The notes below the pieces were generated by a model. The model saw nothing but the letters and a program-made list of their open reading frames with translations. It was not told the origin of the DNA and ran no database searches. From NCBI GenBank assembly GCA_965249965.1, contig OZ252262.1, forward strand, positions 3,224,001 through 3,288,000: a stretch of DNA of 64,000 nt. Reading direction: 5' to 3'. The translations under genes and the position numbers were made by a program. Of this stretch, positions 8,042 to 16,750 are shown piece after piece (position 1 is the stretch's first letter; each line of letters starts with the position of its first letter). The stretch is from HXMU1420-13 sp965249965 (lineage in GTDB: Bacteria; Bacteroidota; Rhodothermia; Balneolales; Balneolaceae).

Positions 8042-9316
8042 TCATTCTATCAGTATGAGTTTAACCGTTTCAATGCGGCTTTGAGTTGCTTTACTTATGA
8101 TGAACTTTTTGCCCTCTATGAGCAACTCTTCATTAACTTTGGGAATGCGCCCTAAATGATTTATCAGGTAACCCGCTACGGTATCATACTCAGAAGGTTC
8201 CAGTGGAAGTTCAATTTCTTCAAATCGCTCGATCAACTCTTCAATTTCTACATTCCCACTAATTACATACGTTTTGGATGAAAGCTTTTTCATGATGTCA
8301 TCGTCTTTATCATGTTCATCCTGTATATCTCCTACCACTTCTTCAAGAAGATCTTCGATGGTTACCATACCTGCAGTTCCTCCATATTCGTCCAAAACTA
8401 TGGCAACAGATAAATTTGATTGGCGAAACTCGGTAAGTAAATCTTTCGATTTTTTGGAGGCTGGAATTAGTTTTACCGGACGAATAATTTCATTTAATGT
8501 AGTCGGTTGATCGAAGAAATCTGACGCAAAAACAACGCCAATTACATCATCAATTGATTCTCGATAAACCGGTAATTTTGAGTGCCCTGATTGAATCAAT
8601 AAATCCAGAGCCTCATTCACTGGAGTATTTCGCTCAACAGCTTGAATTTCAATGCGAGGAATCATGGAGTCTTTCACACGCATGTTTGAAAGTTCGAGAA
8701 CATTCTGCAAAATCTCTGAGTCATCTTCATCCAGATCTACACTTCCACCACTCTCTTTCAGCTCTTTAAAAATTAGTTCCACATCTTGCCGGCGGTAAAA
8801 GGATTCTGTTCTATCCGCATTTGGAACAAACCATTTAATTATCACATTTGAAGTGCTATTGGCTAATCCAATTAACGGACGCAGTACCCAATAAAAAATT
8901 CGTAATGGCACTGCAATCACATTCATCATAAAATCTGCTTGCGCTCTGAATATGGCTTTCGGGATAATCTCCCCAAAAATCATAATAATTACCGAAGCGA
9001 TCACAGTTTGCGCAAAAAGTATCTCAAGATCCGAAGGAATATGATTAAACCAAAGCTCAGAATATCCGGTAATCGGGCTAACTAAAAAGATAGCCATTAG
9101 TGTTGCATACAACACATTGATGATATTATTCCCAACAAGCGTAGTAGTTAAAAATGTGTCGGGATTATTTTTAAAAAAATGAATTGCACCAGCAAGCAGA
9201 TTTTTCTTTCGGGATATTACTTCCAACTTTAGCTTATTGGAAGTTACAAATGCAATCTCTGAACCGGAGAAAAATCCACTAAGTACGATGGTAAGTAGTA
9301 TGAGGAGCCATTCCAT
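8042..9316 (-). CDS. CNNM/CorC-type membrane protein with CBS pair
   Basis: The 424-residue protein has an N-terminal DUF21 membrane domain with several helices (opening MEWLLILLTIVLSGFFSGSE), then a CBS pair at about 195-330 and a C-terminal CorC_HlyC domain (about 345-424). This is the HlyC/CorC family, which includes magnesium and cobalt efflux proteins and the gliding-associated GldE of Bacteroidota. The ribosome site AGGAG lies about 9 bases before the ATG. It sits in the pspA run between an enoyl-CoA hydratase and the AAA+ ATPase, with a 78-base gap before it that may hold its own promoter. Confidence 0.88.
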   Translation of the reverse strand: MEWLLILLTIVLSGFFSGSEIAFVTSNKLKLEVISRKKNLLAGAIHFFKNNPDTFLTTTLVGNNIINVLYATLMAIFLVSPITGYSELWFNHIPSDLEILFAQTVIASVIIMIFGEIIPKAIFRAQADFMMNVIAVPLRIFYWVLRPLIGLANSTSNVIIKWFVPNADRTESFYRRQDVELIFKELKESGGSVDLDEDDSEILQNVLELSNMRVKDSMIPRIEIQAVERNTPVNEALDLLIQSGHSKLPVYRESIDDVIGVVFASDFFDQPTTLNEIIRPVKLIPASKKSKDLLTEFRQSNLSVAIVLDEYGGTAGMVTIEDLLEEVVGDIQDEHDKDDDIMKKLSSKTYVISGNVEIEELIERFEEIELPLEPSEYDTVAGYLINHLGRIPKVNEELLIEGKKFIISKATQSRIETVKLILIE

Positions 9317-9394
9317 ATTAATAGCTCCTGTTTGTGAGATTTAAAGTTGTACAACCCGATGGAGGCTCGTCGCTCATGTACTGCGTATTGGTTC

Positions 9395-10171
9395 CTATTT
9401 ACCCGAGAAACTAGGTTTACGTTTCTCGAAGAAGGCGCTTGTTCCTTCTTTGAAATCTTTGGTATCAAATAATTCGCCGAATAATTTCGCTTCCTGCTGA
9501 TACCCGGATTCAGTTTCAGCCGAAGTCACAGCCAAGATAGCATTTTTTAAAGCCATTGGTGCTTGTTTTGCAATCATTTTGGCTAATTTTTTAGCTCCTT
9601 CCAGTGCCGATTCATTCAGTTGATTTACCAGCCCTATTCGATAGGCTTCTTCGGCACTTATAAAAGATGCTGAAAAAATCAGTTCCAACGCTTTTGCCCG
9701 GCCAACTAATTGAACTAAACGTTGAGTACCACCGTAACCTGGAATTAAGCCTAGAGTAACTTCCGGGAGTCCAAGCTTAGCATTTTCAGATGCGACTCGT
9801 AAATGGCAAGCCATTGCAAGTTCACAACCTCCTCCAAGAGCAAATCCATTAACCGCAGCAATCACAGGCTTAGATAAGTCCTCAATTCGTTGAAATACAC
9901 GGTGACCTCGACTCGATAATTCTGTTGCTTGCTCTGCCCCAAAATCTGAGAATTCTTTGATGTCTGCGCCGGCAACGAATGCTTTTTCACCTGCACCCGT
10001 AATAATCAATACTTTGATTTTTGAATCGGTTTCGACTCTAGCAATCGCAGCATCTAAATCTAGGAAAACTTGATTATTTAACGCGTTTAGTTTCTCCGGT
10101 CGATTTATTGTTATAGTGCAAATGCCCTGTTCGTCCACTTCAAAAAGAAGGGTCTCGAATGTGGTGCTCAT
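9395..10171 (-). CDS. Enoyl-CoA hydratase/isomerase (crotonase family)
   Basis: The 258-residue length and motifs fit a crotonase: the oxyanion-hole segment AGADIKEF near 68-75, then GGGCELAM with catalytic Glu118 and LPEVTLGLIPGYGGTQRL with catalytic Glu137. Both glutamates are present, so true enoyl-CoA hydratase activity (addition of water to 2-enoyl-CoA) is expected. The gene lies in the middle of the pspA run, 6 bases after the membrane-protein gene, which is an unusual place for a fatty-acid enzyme. A structural or lipid-related role in the operon cannot be excluded. Confidence 0.92.
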   Translation of the reverse strand: MSTTFETLLFEVDEQGICTITINRPEKLNALNNQVFLDLDAAIARVETDSKIKVLIITGAGEKAFVAGADIKEFSDFGAEQATELSSRGHRVFQRIEDLSKPVIAAVNGFALGGGCELAMACHLRVASENAKLGLPEVTLGLIPGYGGTQRLVQLVGRAKALELIFSASFISAEEAYRIGLVNQLNESALEGAKKLAKMIAKQAPMALKNAILAVTSAETESGYQQEAKLFGELFDTKDFKEGTSAFFEKRKPSFSGK

Positions 10172-10177
10172 TCTATT

Positions 10178-11077
10178 TTATTCCTGAACTCTTTTCTTTT
10201 GATTTGTCACCGAATTTACGTCATCCGATAATTCATCCAAAATTGAATCAAAATCTAATTCAGTTTCCCATTCGGTTGTATATTCAGGGGTGATATCCTG
10301 GTCGAGGTCTTCGATAAGTTGTGAAGTTTCATCAACTTCAGTAAGCAGGTTATCAAGTTGAAATCCAATTTCTTCAGGGTTACTCATCGTCATCGATTGC
10401 TCGTAAATGTATCGAACTGCATCTTCAATCGTTTCTAGGTGAGTTTCGCAGACCAAATACTTCTCTTTCGCAATTTTAAATTTGTTTAGTCGCTTTTTCA
10501 TAATGGCGACACGACGAGCTTTCGTGCGTTTCAGTTTTTCAGAATCGATTGATTTTATCTCCTCAATCTGCCGTATTACTTCTTCTTTTAAATTACTTTC
10601 CAACGAAGTATTTAAATACACTTCGTAGCGTTTTATCAAATCAAGTAAGGTGATATAATTTCCTAAAAGTTCATCAATTTTCTTCTTGATATTGTTTAGT
10701 AAGCCTTGTGAACTATATGGTAATTTTTCAAAATTATCCTGTACCAGATTTGCCAATTTCTTTAATACAAGAAACCGTTTTTGGCTAGCTGCATCTAAAG
10801 CCTGGAATAAATCTTTCTCGTTCGATGATGAATGGCGCTCCCTCAGCTTTTTGAGCTCCAGATTTTTGCGAAATCTAGGCAAACGAGGTATCACACCCAG
10901 ATACATAAGCTCAATTCCGAATACTGTTGTTAGTAGTAAATTAGAGAGATTCATTCCAATATCTCCAACATTACTAACAAACAGAGCTCCTATTGTTGTT
11001 ACCAGCAGCGCCCCTAAGTTGATAGGATTTAGAAATGCTTCTTTTGTGTAATTGATATTTAATTCTTCAGTGGACAT
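10178..11077 (-). CDS. Two-helix membrane protein with long coiled-coil domain, unknown
   Basis: The 299-residue protein has two hydrophobic helices close to the N-terminus (about 20-38 and 42-63), followed by a basic RLPRFRKNLELKKLRER stretch and roughly 200 residues of heptad-like helices, and an acidic C-terminal tail (about 255-290). I do not recognise a named family. Position immediately after the half-PspA gene (5-base gap) and before the hydratase suggests that it is a membrane anchor or sensor for the PspA-like proteins, in the way PspB/C or LiaF serve other Psp systems (inference). Confidence 0.65.
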   Translation of the reverse strand: MSTEELNINYTKEAFLNPINLGALLVTTIGALFVSNVGDIGMNLSNLLLTTVFGIELMYLGVIPRLPRFRKNLELKKLRERHSSSNEKDLFQALDAASQKRFLVLKKLANLVQDNFEKLPYSSQGLLNNIKKKIDELLGNYITLLDLIKRYEVYLNTSLESNLKEEVIRQIEEIKSIDSEKLKRTKARRVAIMKKRLNKFKIAKEKYLVCETHLETIEDAVRYIYEQSMTMSNPEEIGFQLDNLLTEVDETSQLIEDLDQDITPEYTTEWETELDFDSILDELSDDVNSVTNQKKRVQE

Positions 11078-11082
11078 TAATA

Positions 11083-11544
11083 TTACTCTGCAGGCGTTTC
11101 AGTAGCCTGATCGTCATCTTCTTTTTTAGTACCTATCGTTTTTTTTGCATGAATTTCATCAGCCGTTTTTTCTATTTCGGAGTAGAGCATTCCCATCTCA
11201 GCTTTCACTTGTTTAAGAGTGTCTTTCGCGCGTTGCTTTTTTAATGCCTCCTCGCGATCCAAATCCTTGTCTTTTTTAGCGGTATCTGAAAAATCCTCAT
11301 CCTCTAAACTATCCATTGCCATATCAAATTTGGCTTCAGACAGGTTAACCTTATCACGAACTTTGCCTAAAAACTCATCCACAGAACCAAGTATTTCATC
11401 CGCATTCATATTATTGAGTGCCTGTGCAATTTTCCCTTGCTTCTCGGTTTGTTTTAGCCGCTCTTTGGCTTCCTTTATCTTTCGATAATGCTCTTTATAC
11501 TCTTGTTTAAGCCGTTCGCGTTCTTCTTCTCCTGAGGTACTCAT
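11083..11544 (-). CDS. Half-length PspA paralog (coiled-coil)
   Basis: The 153-residue, highly charged helical protein aligns with the C-terminal half of the PspA next to it. Residues 21-30 RKIKEAKERL match PspA 129-138; 70-83 (EAKFDMAMDSLEDE) match PspA 181-194; 106-124 (ending EMGMLYSEI) match PspA 207-225. The order and spacing are kept except for an insertion of about 10 residues. It lacks the N-terminal amphipathic helix and the long hairpin helices of PspA, so on its own it should not bind membrane as PspA does. It may cap or modulate PspA polymers (inference). It lies 6 bases after pspA and 5 before the membrane-protein gene. Confidence 0.75.
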   Translation of the reverse strand: MSTSGEEERERLKQEYKEHYRKIKEAKERLKQTEKQGKIAQALNNMNADEILGSVDEFLGKVRDKVNLSEAKFDMAMDSLEDEDFSDTAKKDKDLDREEALKKQRAKDTLKQVKAEMGMLYSEIEKTADEIHAKKTIGTKKEDDDQATETPAE

Positions 11545-11550
11545 GACGGT

Positions 11551-12297
11551 TTAGTTTTTCTCCTTGGCACCGACAGATTTTTTCGGGGATTTCTCCTCCG
11601 CAGCAGGTTCCTCATCAATAGAAATTGAACCAGAAGATGTTCCCATTTCAAGCTTGAACTGCTCAACTAATTCGTGTGCACGAATTTTTTCTGCATTGGC
11701 CTCAATTTCCATAGTTTCAGTATCGATGCTATCAAGGGCAATTTCCATGCGAGCTTCATTTTTCGCAGCTTCTTCATTAATTCGTGAAATCATTTCATCA
11801 TGAGTCTGATCAATTCCACCAACTTCAAATTGTTCGAGTGTATCAGCAATTTTTGCTTGCCATTCTGCACGCTCGCTGGCTCGTAGGGCCTCTTTGGCTT
11901 CCTGAATCTTGCGATCTTTTTCTCGCATAAACACTTTCTTCACTTTAAGTGCTTTTTCATAAGCTTTTTCAGCAAAAACTAATTGGTCTTTGGTGTGCTC
12001 AAATGTTTCTTTCGCCTTTTCAAGTTGTAGCGCGTAGCCCTCCGCGATGTCATCTCTATTGGCCTGAATAGCAGATTTAATTTTGGACGTGAGATCATGT
12101 ATTTGCTTCTCATTTCTTTTGGTTTCTTTTTGAAGCATAATCAGATTCGCTTTAACCGTTGCGATATTCTCATTCATTTGAGGAATCTGATCGTTTAAAT
12201 CTCGAATGTTTTGCTCAAGGATAAGTTTTGGGTTCTCCATGGAACTTACCAAGCCGCCAAACATTGATTTAATTGCGCGAATTAATCGTTGAAACAT
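11551..12297 (-). CDS. pspA: PspA/IM30 (Vipp1) family membrane-stress protein
   Basis: PspA-type proteins polymerise on the inner face of the cytoplasmic membrane and maintain it under stress; they are bacterial ESCRT-III relatives. The 248-residue product opens with the amphipathic helix MFQRLIRAIKSMFG, continues with NPKLILEQNIRDL and a long coiled coil to about residue 220, and ends in a charged, lysine- and glutamate-rich tail. The length fits the family. A ribosome site AGGA precedes the ATG by about 9 bases. It is the first gene of a tight run on the minus strand; no sigma-54 promoter or pspF is visible, so the regulation differs from that of enterobacteria. Confidence 0.92.
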   Translation of the reverse strand: MFQRLIRAIKSMFGGLVSSMENPKLILEQNIRDLNDQIPQMNENIATVKANLIMLQKETKRNEKQIHDLTSKIKSAIQANRDDIAEGYALQLEKAKETFEHTKDQLVFAEKAYEKALKVKKVFMREKDRKIQEAKEALRASERAEWQAKIADTLEQFEVGGIDQTHDEMISRINEEAAKNEARMEIALDSIDTETMEIEANAEKIRAHELVEQFKLEMGTSSGSISIDEEPAAEEKSPKKSVGAKEKN

Positions 12298-12373
12298 TGT
12301 TCTATCCTATGTGTTTTATGCCCTTTGAATGTTTAGGAACTAAGTTAATTGATTATTACAGTAATTCAACATG

Positions 12374-13717
12374 CTAAAGCTCAAATGCCCTTGTGCCTTC
12401 GCTGTCGCTCACATGAGTTACCAGCTTTATCTCTTCCGGTTGTTCATGTTTGATTGAAACTGAATTGAATAATTGCTCAGAAACAAGATCAATCATAGCG
12501 GGCTTGTTCGTGTAGCCCTTCAAAATTGTTTCACCTTTCCTGATTTTGTCTCCAATTTTCTTTTCAAGCATGATTCCTGCAGTTGGATCGATCTGATCCG
12601 ATATCACCTTTCTACCTGCACCAAGCTCAACAGCTGCCATCCCGATTGAAAAGCAATCAAAGCTTGAAATATACCCTTCTTCTCTGGATTTTAATTCAAA
12701 TTCATATGCTGCCAGTGGGTAATTTTCTGGATTTGTGATCATTGAAACATCTCCGCCTTGTTCTTCCACAATATCCATCCATTTTTGATAAGCCTGTCCA
12801 TTTTTAATCTGACTTTTGCTTAATTCTATGCCCTCTTCTATGGATATCGCTTTTTCGCCTAAGTAAATCATCGTCCCTGCTAAAAGATGCGAAAGTGCAT
12901 TTGTATCTTCGGGTCCAGCTCCTCTAAGGCATTCATTACATTCAACAACCTCCAGCCAATTTCCTATTGCGTTACCAATTGGCTGTTCCATATTCGTTAT
13001 AAAAGCAATGGTCTTTTTGTTAAAACGCTCTCCAATTTCAACCAAAAATTCTGCTAACTCAATTGCTTTCTCCTGTGTTTTCATAAACGCACCGCTCCCA
13101 AACTTTACGTCTAATACTAAAGCATCGATACCTTCAGCAAGTTTTTTAGACATAATACTTCCGGCGATAAAAGGAATATACTCTACGGTGGCTGTTACAT
13201 CCCGAAGTGCATATAATTTCTTATCTGCAGGGGCAATTTCTGCAGTTTGTCCGGCTAAGACGAGGGCATGCTGTTCTATGATATGCTTATAGCGCTGAAG
13301 ATCCATATCGGTAGAAAATCCTGGAATCGAGGCTAATTTGTCTAAAGTACCACCGGTATGACCTAAGCCTCGACCAGATATCATTGGAACTGGAACTCCA
13401 GCACTTGCCACTATAGGCGCTAAAATTAACGACAACTTGTCCCCAACCCCACCAGTTGAGTGTTTGTCTACTTTTTTTCCCGGAATGTGACTCAGATCAA
13501 CAATTTCACCAGAATGCAACATCGAATATGTTAAAGCCGCTGATTCTTCGCCATTTAATCCATTTAAAAATCCTGCCATCAAAAAAGCACTCATTTGATA
13601 ATCTTCGATTTCATTATCAGAATAAGCATTCACCAGATACGTGATTTCATCTCTAGTTAGCGATTGACCATCTCGTTTTTTGCGAATAAGGGAAACTATG
13701 TTATACTTGCTGCTCAT
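12374..13717 (-). CDS. deoA: Thymidine/pyrimidine-nucleoside phosphorylase
   Basis: This enzyme cleaves thymidine or uridine with phosphate to the base and (deoxy)ribose 1-phosphate in pyrimidine salvage. The 447-residue sequence has KVDKHSTGGVGDKLSL at about 82-97 and the family signature SGRGLGHTGGTLDKLASIPG near 114-133, followed by the PYNP C-terminal domain. Length and motifs fit bacterial DeoA or Pdp; the choice between thymidine-specific and broad pyrimidine activity is not clear. It lies 76 bases upstream of pspA on the same strand and diverges from pdxB across 54 bases. Confidence 0.92.
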   Translation of the reverse strand: MSSKYNIVSLIRKKRDGQSLTRDEITYLVNAYSDNEIEDYQMSAFLMAGFLNGLNGEESAALTYSMLHSGEIVDLSHIPGKKVDKHSTGGVGDKLSLILAPIVASAGVPVPMISGRGLGHTGGTLDKLASIPGFSTDMDLQRYKHIIEQHALVLAGQTAEIAPADKKLYALRDVTATVEYIPFIAGSIMSKKLAEGIDALVLDVKFGSGAFMKTQEKAIELAEFLVEIGERFNKKTIAFITNMEQPIGNAIGNWLEVVECNECLRGAGPEDTNALSHLLAGTMIYLGEKAISIEEGIELSKSQIKNGQAYQKWMDIVEEQGGDVSMITNPENYPLAAYEFELKSREEGYISSFDCFSIGMAAVELGAGRKVISDQIDPTAGIMLEKKIGDKIRKGETILKGYTNKPAMIDLVSEQLFNSVSIKHEQPEEIKLVTHVSDSEGTRAFEL

Positions 13718-13771
13718 GCCTCAAGTATAGCTTAAAACAAGCTTTTTTTCTCATTAAAACAGGATGATTCT

Positions 13772-14878
13772 TTGATTAAAATATTAGCTGACATTCATTT
13801 ATATGAGTTAACAAAATTTTTACCTACAGAACTAGAATGTTCCTATTACAATCCACAATTAATTACTCCAAATCCTGGTGGATTTAATGCATGGTTGCTT
13901 AATACGGTAACGAAAGTTAATCCGTCAACTTATCCGAATCTTCCAAATACGCTGAAGTACATTGGAACTGGGTCTTCAGGCAGCGATCATCTCGACAAAG
14001 AGTTCTTAAAAAGTAAGAATATTTGGTTTGATGATGCCAAAGGATGTAATGCTCAGGCCGTTGCAGAATATGTACTTACAGCACTATTGTTGCTATCTCT
14101 TGAATTTGATGATATTCATAAATATAAAATTGGAGTAATTGGCGTAGGTGCAGCGGGTAGTAAAGTAAATAAACTACTCACTAAATTTGGTTTTTCTACT
14201 GCACTGTACGATCCGCCCAGAGAACTAAGGGATCCAACATTTACTTCGGCCAGCCTGAATGACGTACTAAATTGTGATATACTTACCTTTCACGTGCCTC
14301 TTTCCAGTGATGGTGAATTTTCAACTTATCACTGGTTAGATGAACTTAAATTAGCTGATAATACATTTTTTGCAATTATAAATGCTGCCAGAGGTGGTGT
14401 AATCGATGAATCGGCTGTTTCAAAAGCTTATTCTGAAGGTAAAATCAATCATCTGATTATAGATGTTTGGGAAAATGAGCCTGATTTTAATCCTGATTTC
14501 TTTCTTAAATGCTTCATAGCTACACCACATATAGCAGGTTACTCCGTTCAGTCTAAACTTAATGCAAGTCGCATTATCTCAAAAAAACTTTGCACTTACT
14601 TTAAGTTGAATCACCCTGTTGTTCCATTGCCAGAAAAAAGGACTTTTGAAGTGGAACATATCAAGAACCTATCGATCCGCGACGTACTTCTTCTTATTAA
14701 TCCAATACTCGATTATATGAATGAATTGAAAGGTATAATTAGTGTTGAAGATAAAGCCAAAAGATTTGCAAAACTACGTTCCGACACTCCTATGAGATTC
14801 GAATACGAGCATATTCGTATTCCGAATATCAATTTCGATAAATACCCGATTCTAAAAAAATTAGGAGTCTCAGATTAA
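13772..14878 (+). CDS. pdxB: Erythronate-4-phosphate dehydrogenase
   Basis: PdxB oxidises 4-phosphoerythronate in the DXP-dependent pathway to pyridoxal 5'-phosphate. The 368-residue protein has the PdxB-type GCNAQAVAEYV segment (91-101), the Rossmann GxGxxG at 124-129, the DPPR motif after the second strand, INAARGGVIDE with the catalytic arginine, and the TPHIAGYS histidine segment. A C-terminal extension of about 90 residues fits the PdxB dimerisation domain. The start is TTG at 13772 with AGGA seven bases upstream; the nearby ATG at 13764 runs into a stop. Its stop codon overlaps the stop of the convergent small membrane gene within a TTAA. Confidence 0.88.
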   Translation: MIKILADIHLYELTKFLPTELECSYYNPQLITPNPGGFNAWLLNTVTKVNPSTYPNLPNTLKYIGTGSSGSDHLDKEFLKSKNIWFDDAKGCNAQAVAEYVLTALLLLSLEFDDIHKYKIGVIGVGAAGSKVNKLLTKFGFSTALYDPPRELRDPTFTSASLNDVLNCDILTFHVPLSSDGEFSTYHWLDELKLADNTFFAIINAARGGVIDESAVSKAYSEGKINHLIIDVWENEPDFNPDFFLKCFIATPHIAGYSVQSKLNASRIISKKLCTYFKLNHPVVPLPEKRTFEVEHIKNLSIRDVLLLINPILDYMNELKGIISVEDKAKRFAKLRSDTPMRFEYEHIRIPNINFDKYPILKKLGVSD

Positions 14879-15162
14879 TCGTCTTTCTTTCTTCTCTTTC
14901 TTTTTCTGCTGCCACCAAATAGTATACCCGCTCCTAATACGAACCCAAAATCGTACCAGCCGCCACTGTTATTTGGGGCATATATAGCCACTTCTTCAAC
15001 AAATAAGCTGATAAAAAACGTTACAGGAGCAATAATCCCATGCCAAAGTCCACTCCAAAATCCATAGGGTTCAGCTTCAACAAACTGTTGTACATCTACT
15101 GCTTGAGCACAGGAAAGTGTCAGCATCACAAATACAAGTACGAGCCATATTCTAGTTTTCAT
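14875..15162 (-). CDS. Small membrane protein with signal sequence, unknown
   Basis: The 95-residue product starts MKTRIWLVLVFVMLTLSC, with a cysteine that could be a lipobox or simply part of a signal helix. Next come two more hydrophobic segments (WSGLWHGIIAPVTFFISLF and FGFVLGAGILFGG) linked by APNNSGGWYDFG, and a basic tail RKRKRRKKDD. I recall similar short proteins with the same aromatic core in several phyla, without a function. A GGAG ribosome site lies close before the ATG at 15162; the longer frame to 15189 adds nine residues that look unconvincing. Confidence 0.65.
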   Translation of the reverse strand: MKTRIWLVLVFVMLTLSCAQAVDVQQFVEAEPYGFWSGLWHGIIAPVTFFISLFVEEVAIYAPNNSGGWYDFGFVLGAGILFGGSRKRKRRKKDD

Positions 15163-15243
15163 ATTTTCTCCATATTTGACAATTAGCAAGAAAGCTAAAA
15201 ACAGATTTCATCTATATTAAACCTCCCTTTTCTACCCAATTGA

Positions 15244-16173
15244 ATGATGATTGTTACAAGAAATCCGATAATACTTATTCTAATCTTACTTACAATCTTT
15301 GGTGGAAAGCCATCATCCGCTTTTCAGAAAAAAGTAGTAATTACAGTTGATGATTTGCCCGGAACGCATGGTGAGTTAAGTGAATATGAATTCATCAACA
15401 ACGCTTTAGTTTCCTTTTTTGATGATCATTCCATTCCTGCAATTGGATTCATAAATGAATCGAAATTATATATTGACGATCAGCCAGATTCAAACTATAT
15501 CGATTTATTAAAATTATGGCTTGAAAGAGATCTGGAGCTTGGGAATCATACTTTTTCACATCCATTCATAAATCAAACTCCTTTAGAACAATATAAAAGT
15601 GAAATTTTGCGTGGTGAAAAAATCACCCGCCCGCTGCTGGAACAATATGGGAAGAAGCTGAAATATTTCCGGCACACTCAATTAAGAACAGGTCCGACGG
15701 ATGAATACCGAAATGAGCTTAATAATTTTCTGGAATTAAAGAACTATATAACTGCTCCTATAACCATTGATAACGACGAATATATTTATGCTCTAAGATA
15801 TCGTGAAGCTCAATTAGCAAATAATCCGGAACTTATGTCTTTGATTGGGAAAGACTACCTATCCTATATGGAGGAAATTGTTGATTATTATGAAGAATTA
15901 TCCGAAGAATTTCTGGGCTATAATGTTCCGCAAATACTGTTGATTCATGCAAATCGGCTAAATGCAGATTACATTTCTGAATTGATGCACATCTTCATTA
16001 GGCGGGGTTATTCTTTCATTGATTTGGACGAAGCATTGATGGATCAAGCGTTCGCAAATCCAATTGGGACGCATCGCCGTGGACTTTCCTGGATTCATCG
16101 CTGGATGATTCAACAAGATCTTGAACCCAAACCCCAACCTTCTGTTAGTGATTTTATACTGTCACTCAACTGA
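15244..16173 (+). CDS. Exported polysaccharide deacetylase (NodB-like, CE4) family protein
   Basis: A signal sequence covers about residues 8-26. The NodB-homology motifs follow: TVDDLPG with the metal/catalytic aspartates 36-37, NHTFSHP with metal-binding His102 and His106, a YFRHTQLRTG segment with Arg143, and a late LLIHAN segment with the conserved histidine. Such enzymes remove acetyl groups from peptidoglycan, chitin-like or exopolysaccharides in the periplasm. The substrate is open. It is followed 26 bases later by a GNAT gene on the same strand. Confidence 0.85.
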   Translation: MMIVTRNPIILILILLTIFGGKPSSAFQKKVVITVDDLPGTHGELSEYEFINNALVSFFDDHSIPAIGFINESKLYIDDQPDSNYIDLLKLWLERDLELGNHTFSHPFINQTPLEQYKSEILRGEKITRPLLEQYGKKLKYFRHTQLRTGPTDEYRNELNNFLELKNYITAPITIDNDEYIYALRYREAQLANNPELMSLIGKDYLSYMEEIVDYYEELSEEFLGYNVPQILLIHANRLNADYISELMHIFIRRGYSFIDLDEALMDQAFANPIGTHRRGLSWIHRWMIQQDLEPKPQPSVSDFILSLN

Positions 16174-16199
16174 ATAGCGAGCTCTAAATATTTGTAGCT

Positions 16200-16685
16200 A
16201 TGATTAGAGATGTTCTTTTATCTGATTCCGACCAAATTGTAGATATCTATAATTATTACATACTCAACTCAACAGTTACTTTTGAGGAAGAAATAATTGA
16301 TACTTCTGAGATGTCAGATCGGATTCAAAAAATTATACCTACCCTGCCATGGATTATTTTTGAAGAAAATGAACACATTTTAGGGTATGCTTATGCAACA
16401 CCTTGGAGAGCAAGAAGTGCGTATCGTTTTTCTGTTGAGATCAGTGTTTATGTGAGAAATGATTATCACAAAAAAGGAATTGGAAGCGCCTTATACGCCA
16501 ACTTAATTGCTCAATTAAAGTCGTTAAGAGCGCATGCCATAATTGGAGGAATTACTTTACCAAATGAAGCTAGTATTAAACTCCATGAAAAAATGGGATT
16601 CAAAAAAGTTGCAGAATTTGAAGAAGTTGGCTTCAAATTTGGAAAATGGTTGAGTGTTGGATATTGGCAAAAAACCTTTACATAA
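16200..16685 (+). CDS. GNAT acetyltransferase, phosphinothricin acetyltransferase-like
   Basis: The 161-residue protein has the GNAT fold, with the acetyl-CoA-binding segment YHKKGIGSALYANLI (R/QxxGxG/A type) near 91-105 and the NEASIKLHEKMGFKKV helix and strand that close the active site. The overall pattern (IYNYYILNSTVTFEE at the start, YATPWRARSAYRFSVE in the middle, ending SVGYWQK) matches the PAT/Bar subfamily, which acetylates phosphinothricin, methionine sulfone/sulfoximine or other amino-acid-like amines. Housekeeping members of this group often serve detoxification; the native substrate here is unknown. Confidence 0.88.
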   Translation: MIRDVLLSDSDQIVDIYNYYILNSTVTFEEEIIDTSEMSDRIQKIIPTLPWIIFEENEHILGYAYATPWRARSAYRFSVEISVYVRNDYHKKGIGSALYANLIAQLKSLRAHAIIGGITLPNEASIKLHEKMGFKKVAEFEEVGFKFGKWLSVGYWQKTFT

Positions 16686-16750
16686 AATAAATTCGATTCA
16701 ATATTAGTTAATGAAACAATTCAATTTGATAGCTCTTCAATAATGTTCCT

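Noticed and set aside
9346..9355. GTTGTACAAC palindrome between the hydratase and CNNM genes as an operator
   Set aside because: A 10-base palindrome of this kind occurs often by chance in AT-rich sequence and nothing else supports it.
12298..12373. A sigma-54 promoter for pspA
   Set aside because: I see no GG...TGC -24/-12 pattern in the 76 bases upstream and no pspF-like activator in the window.
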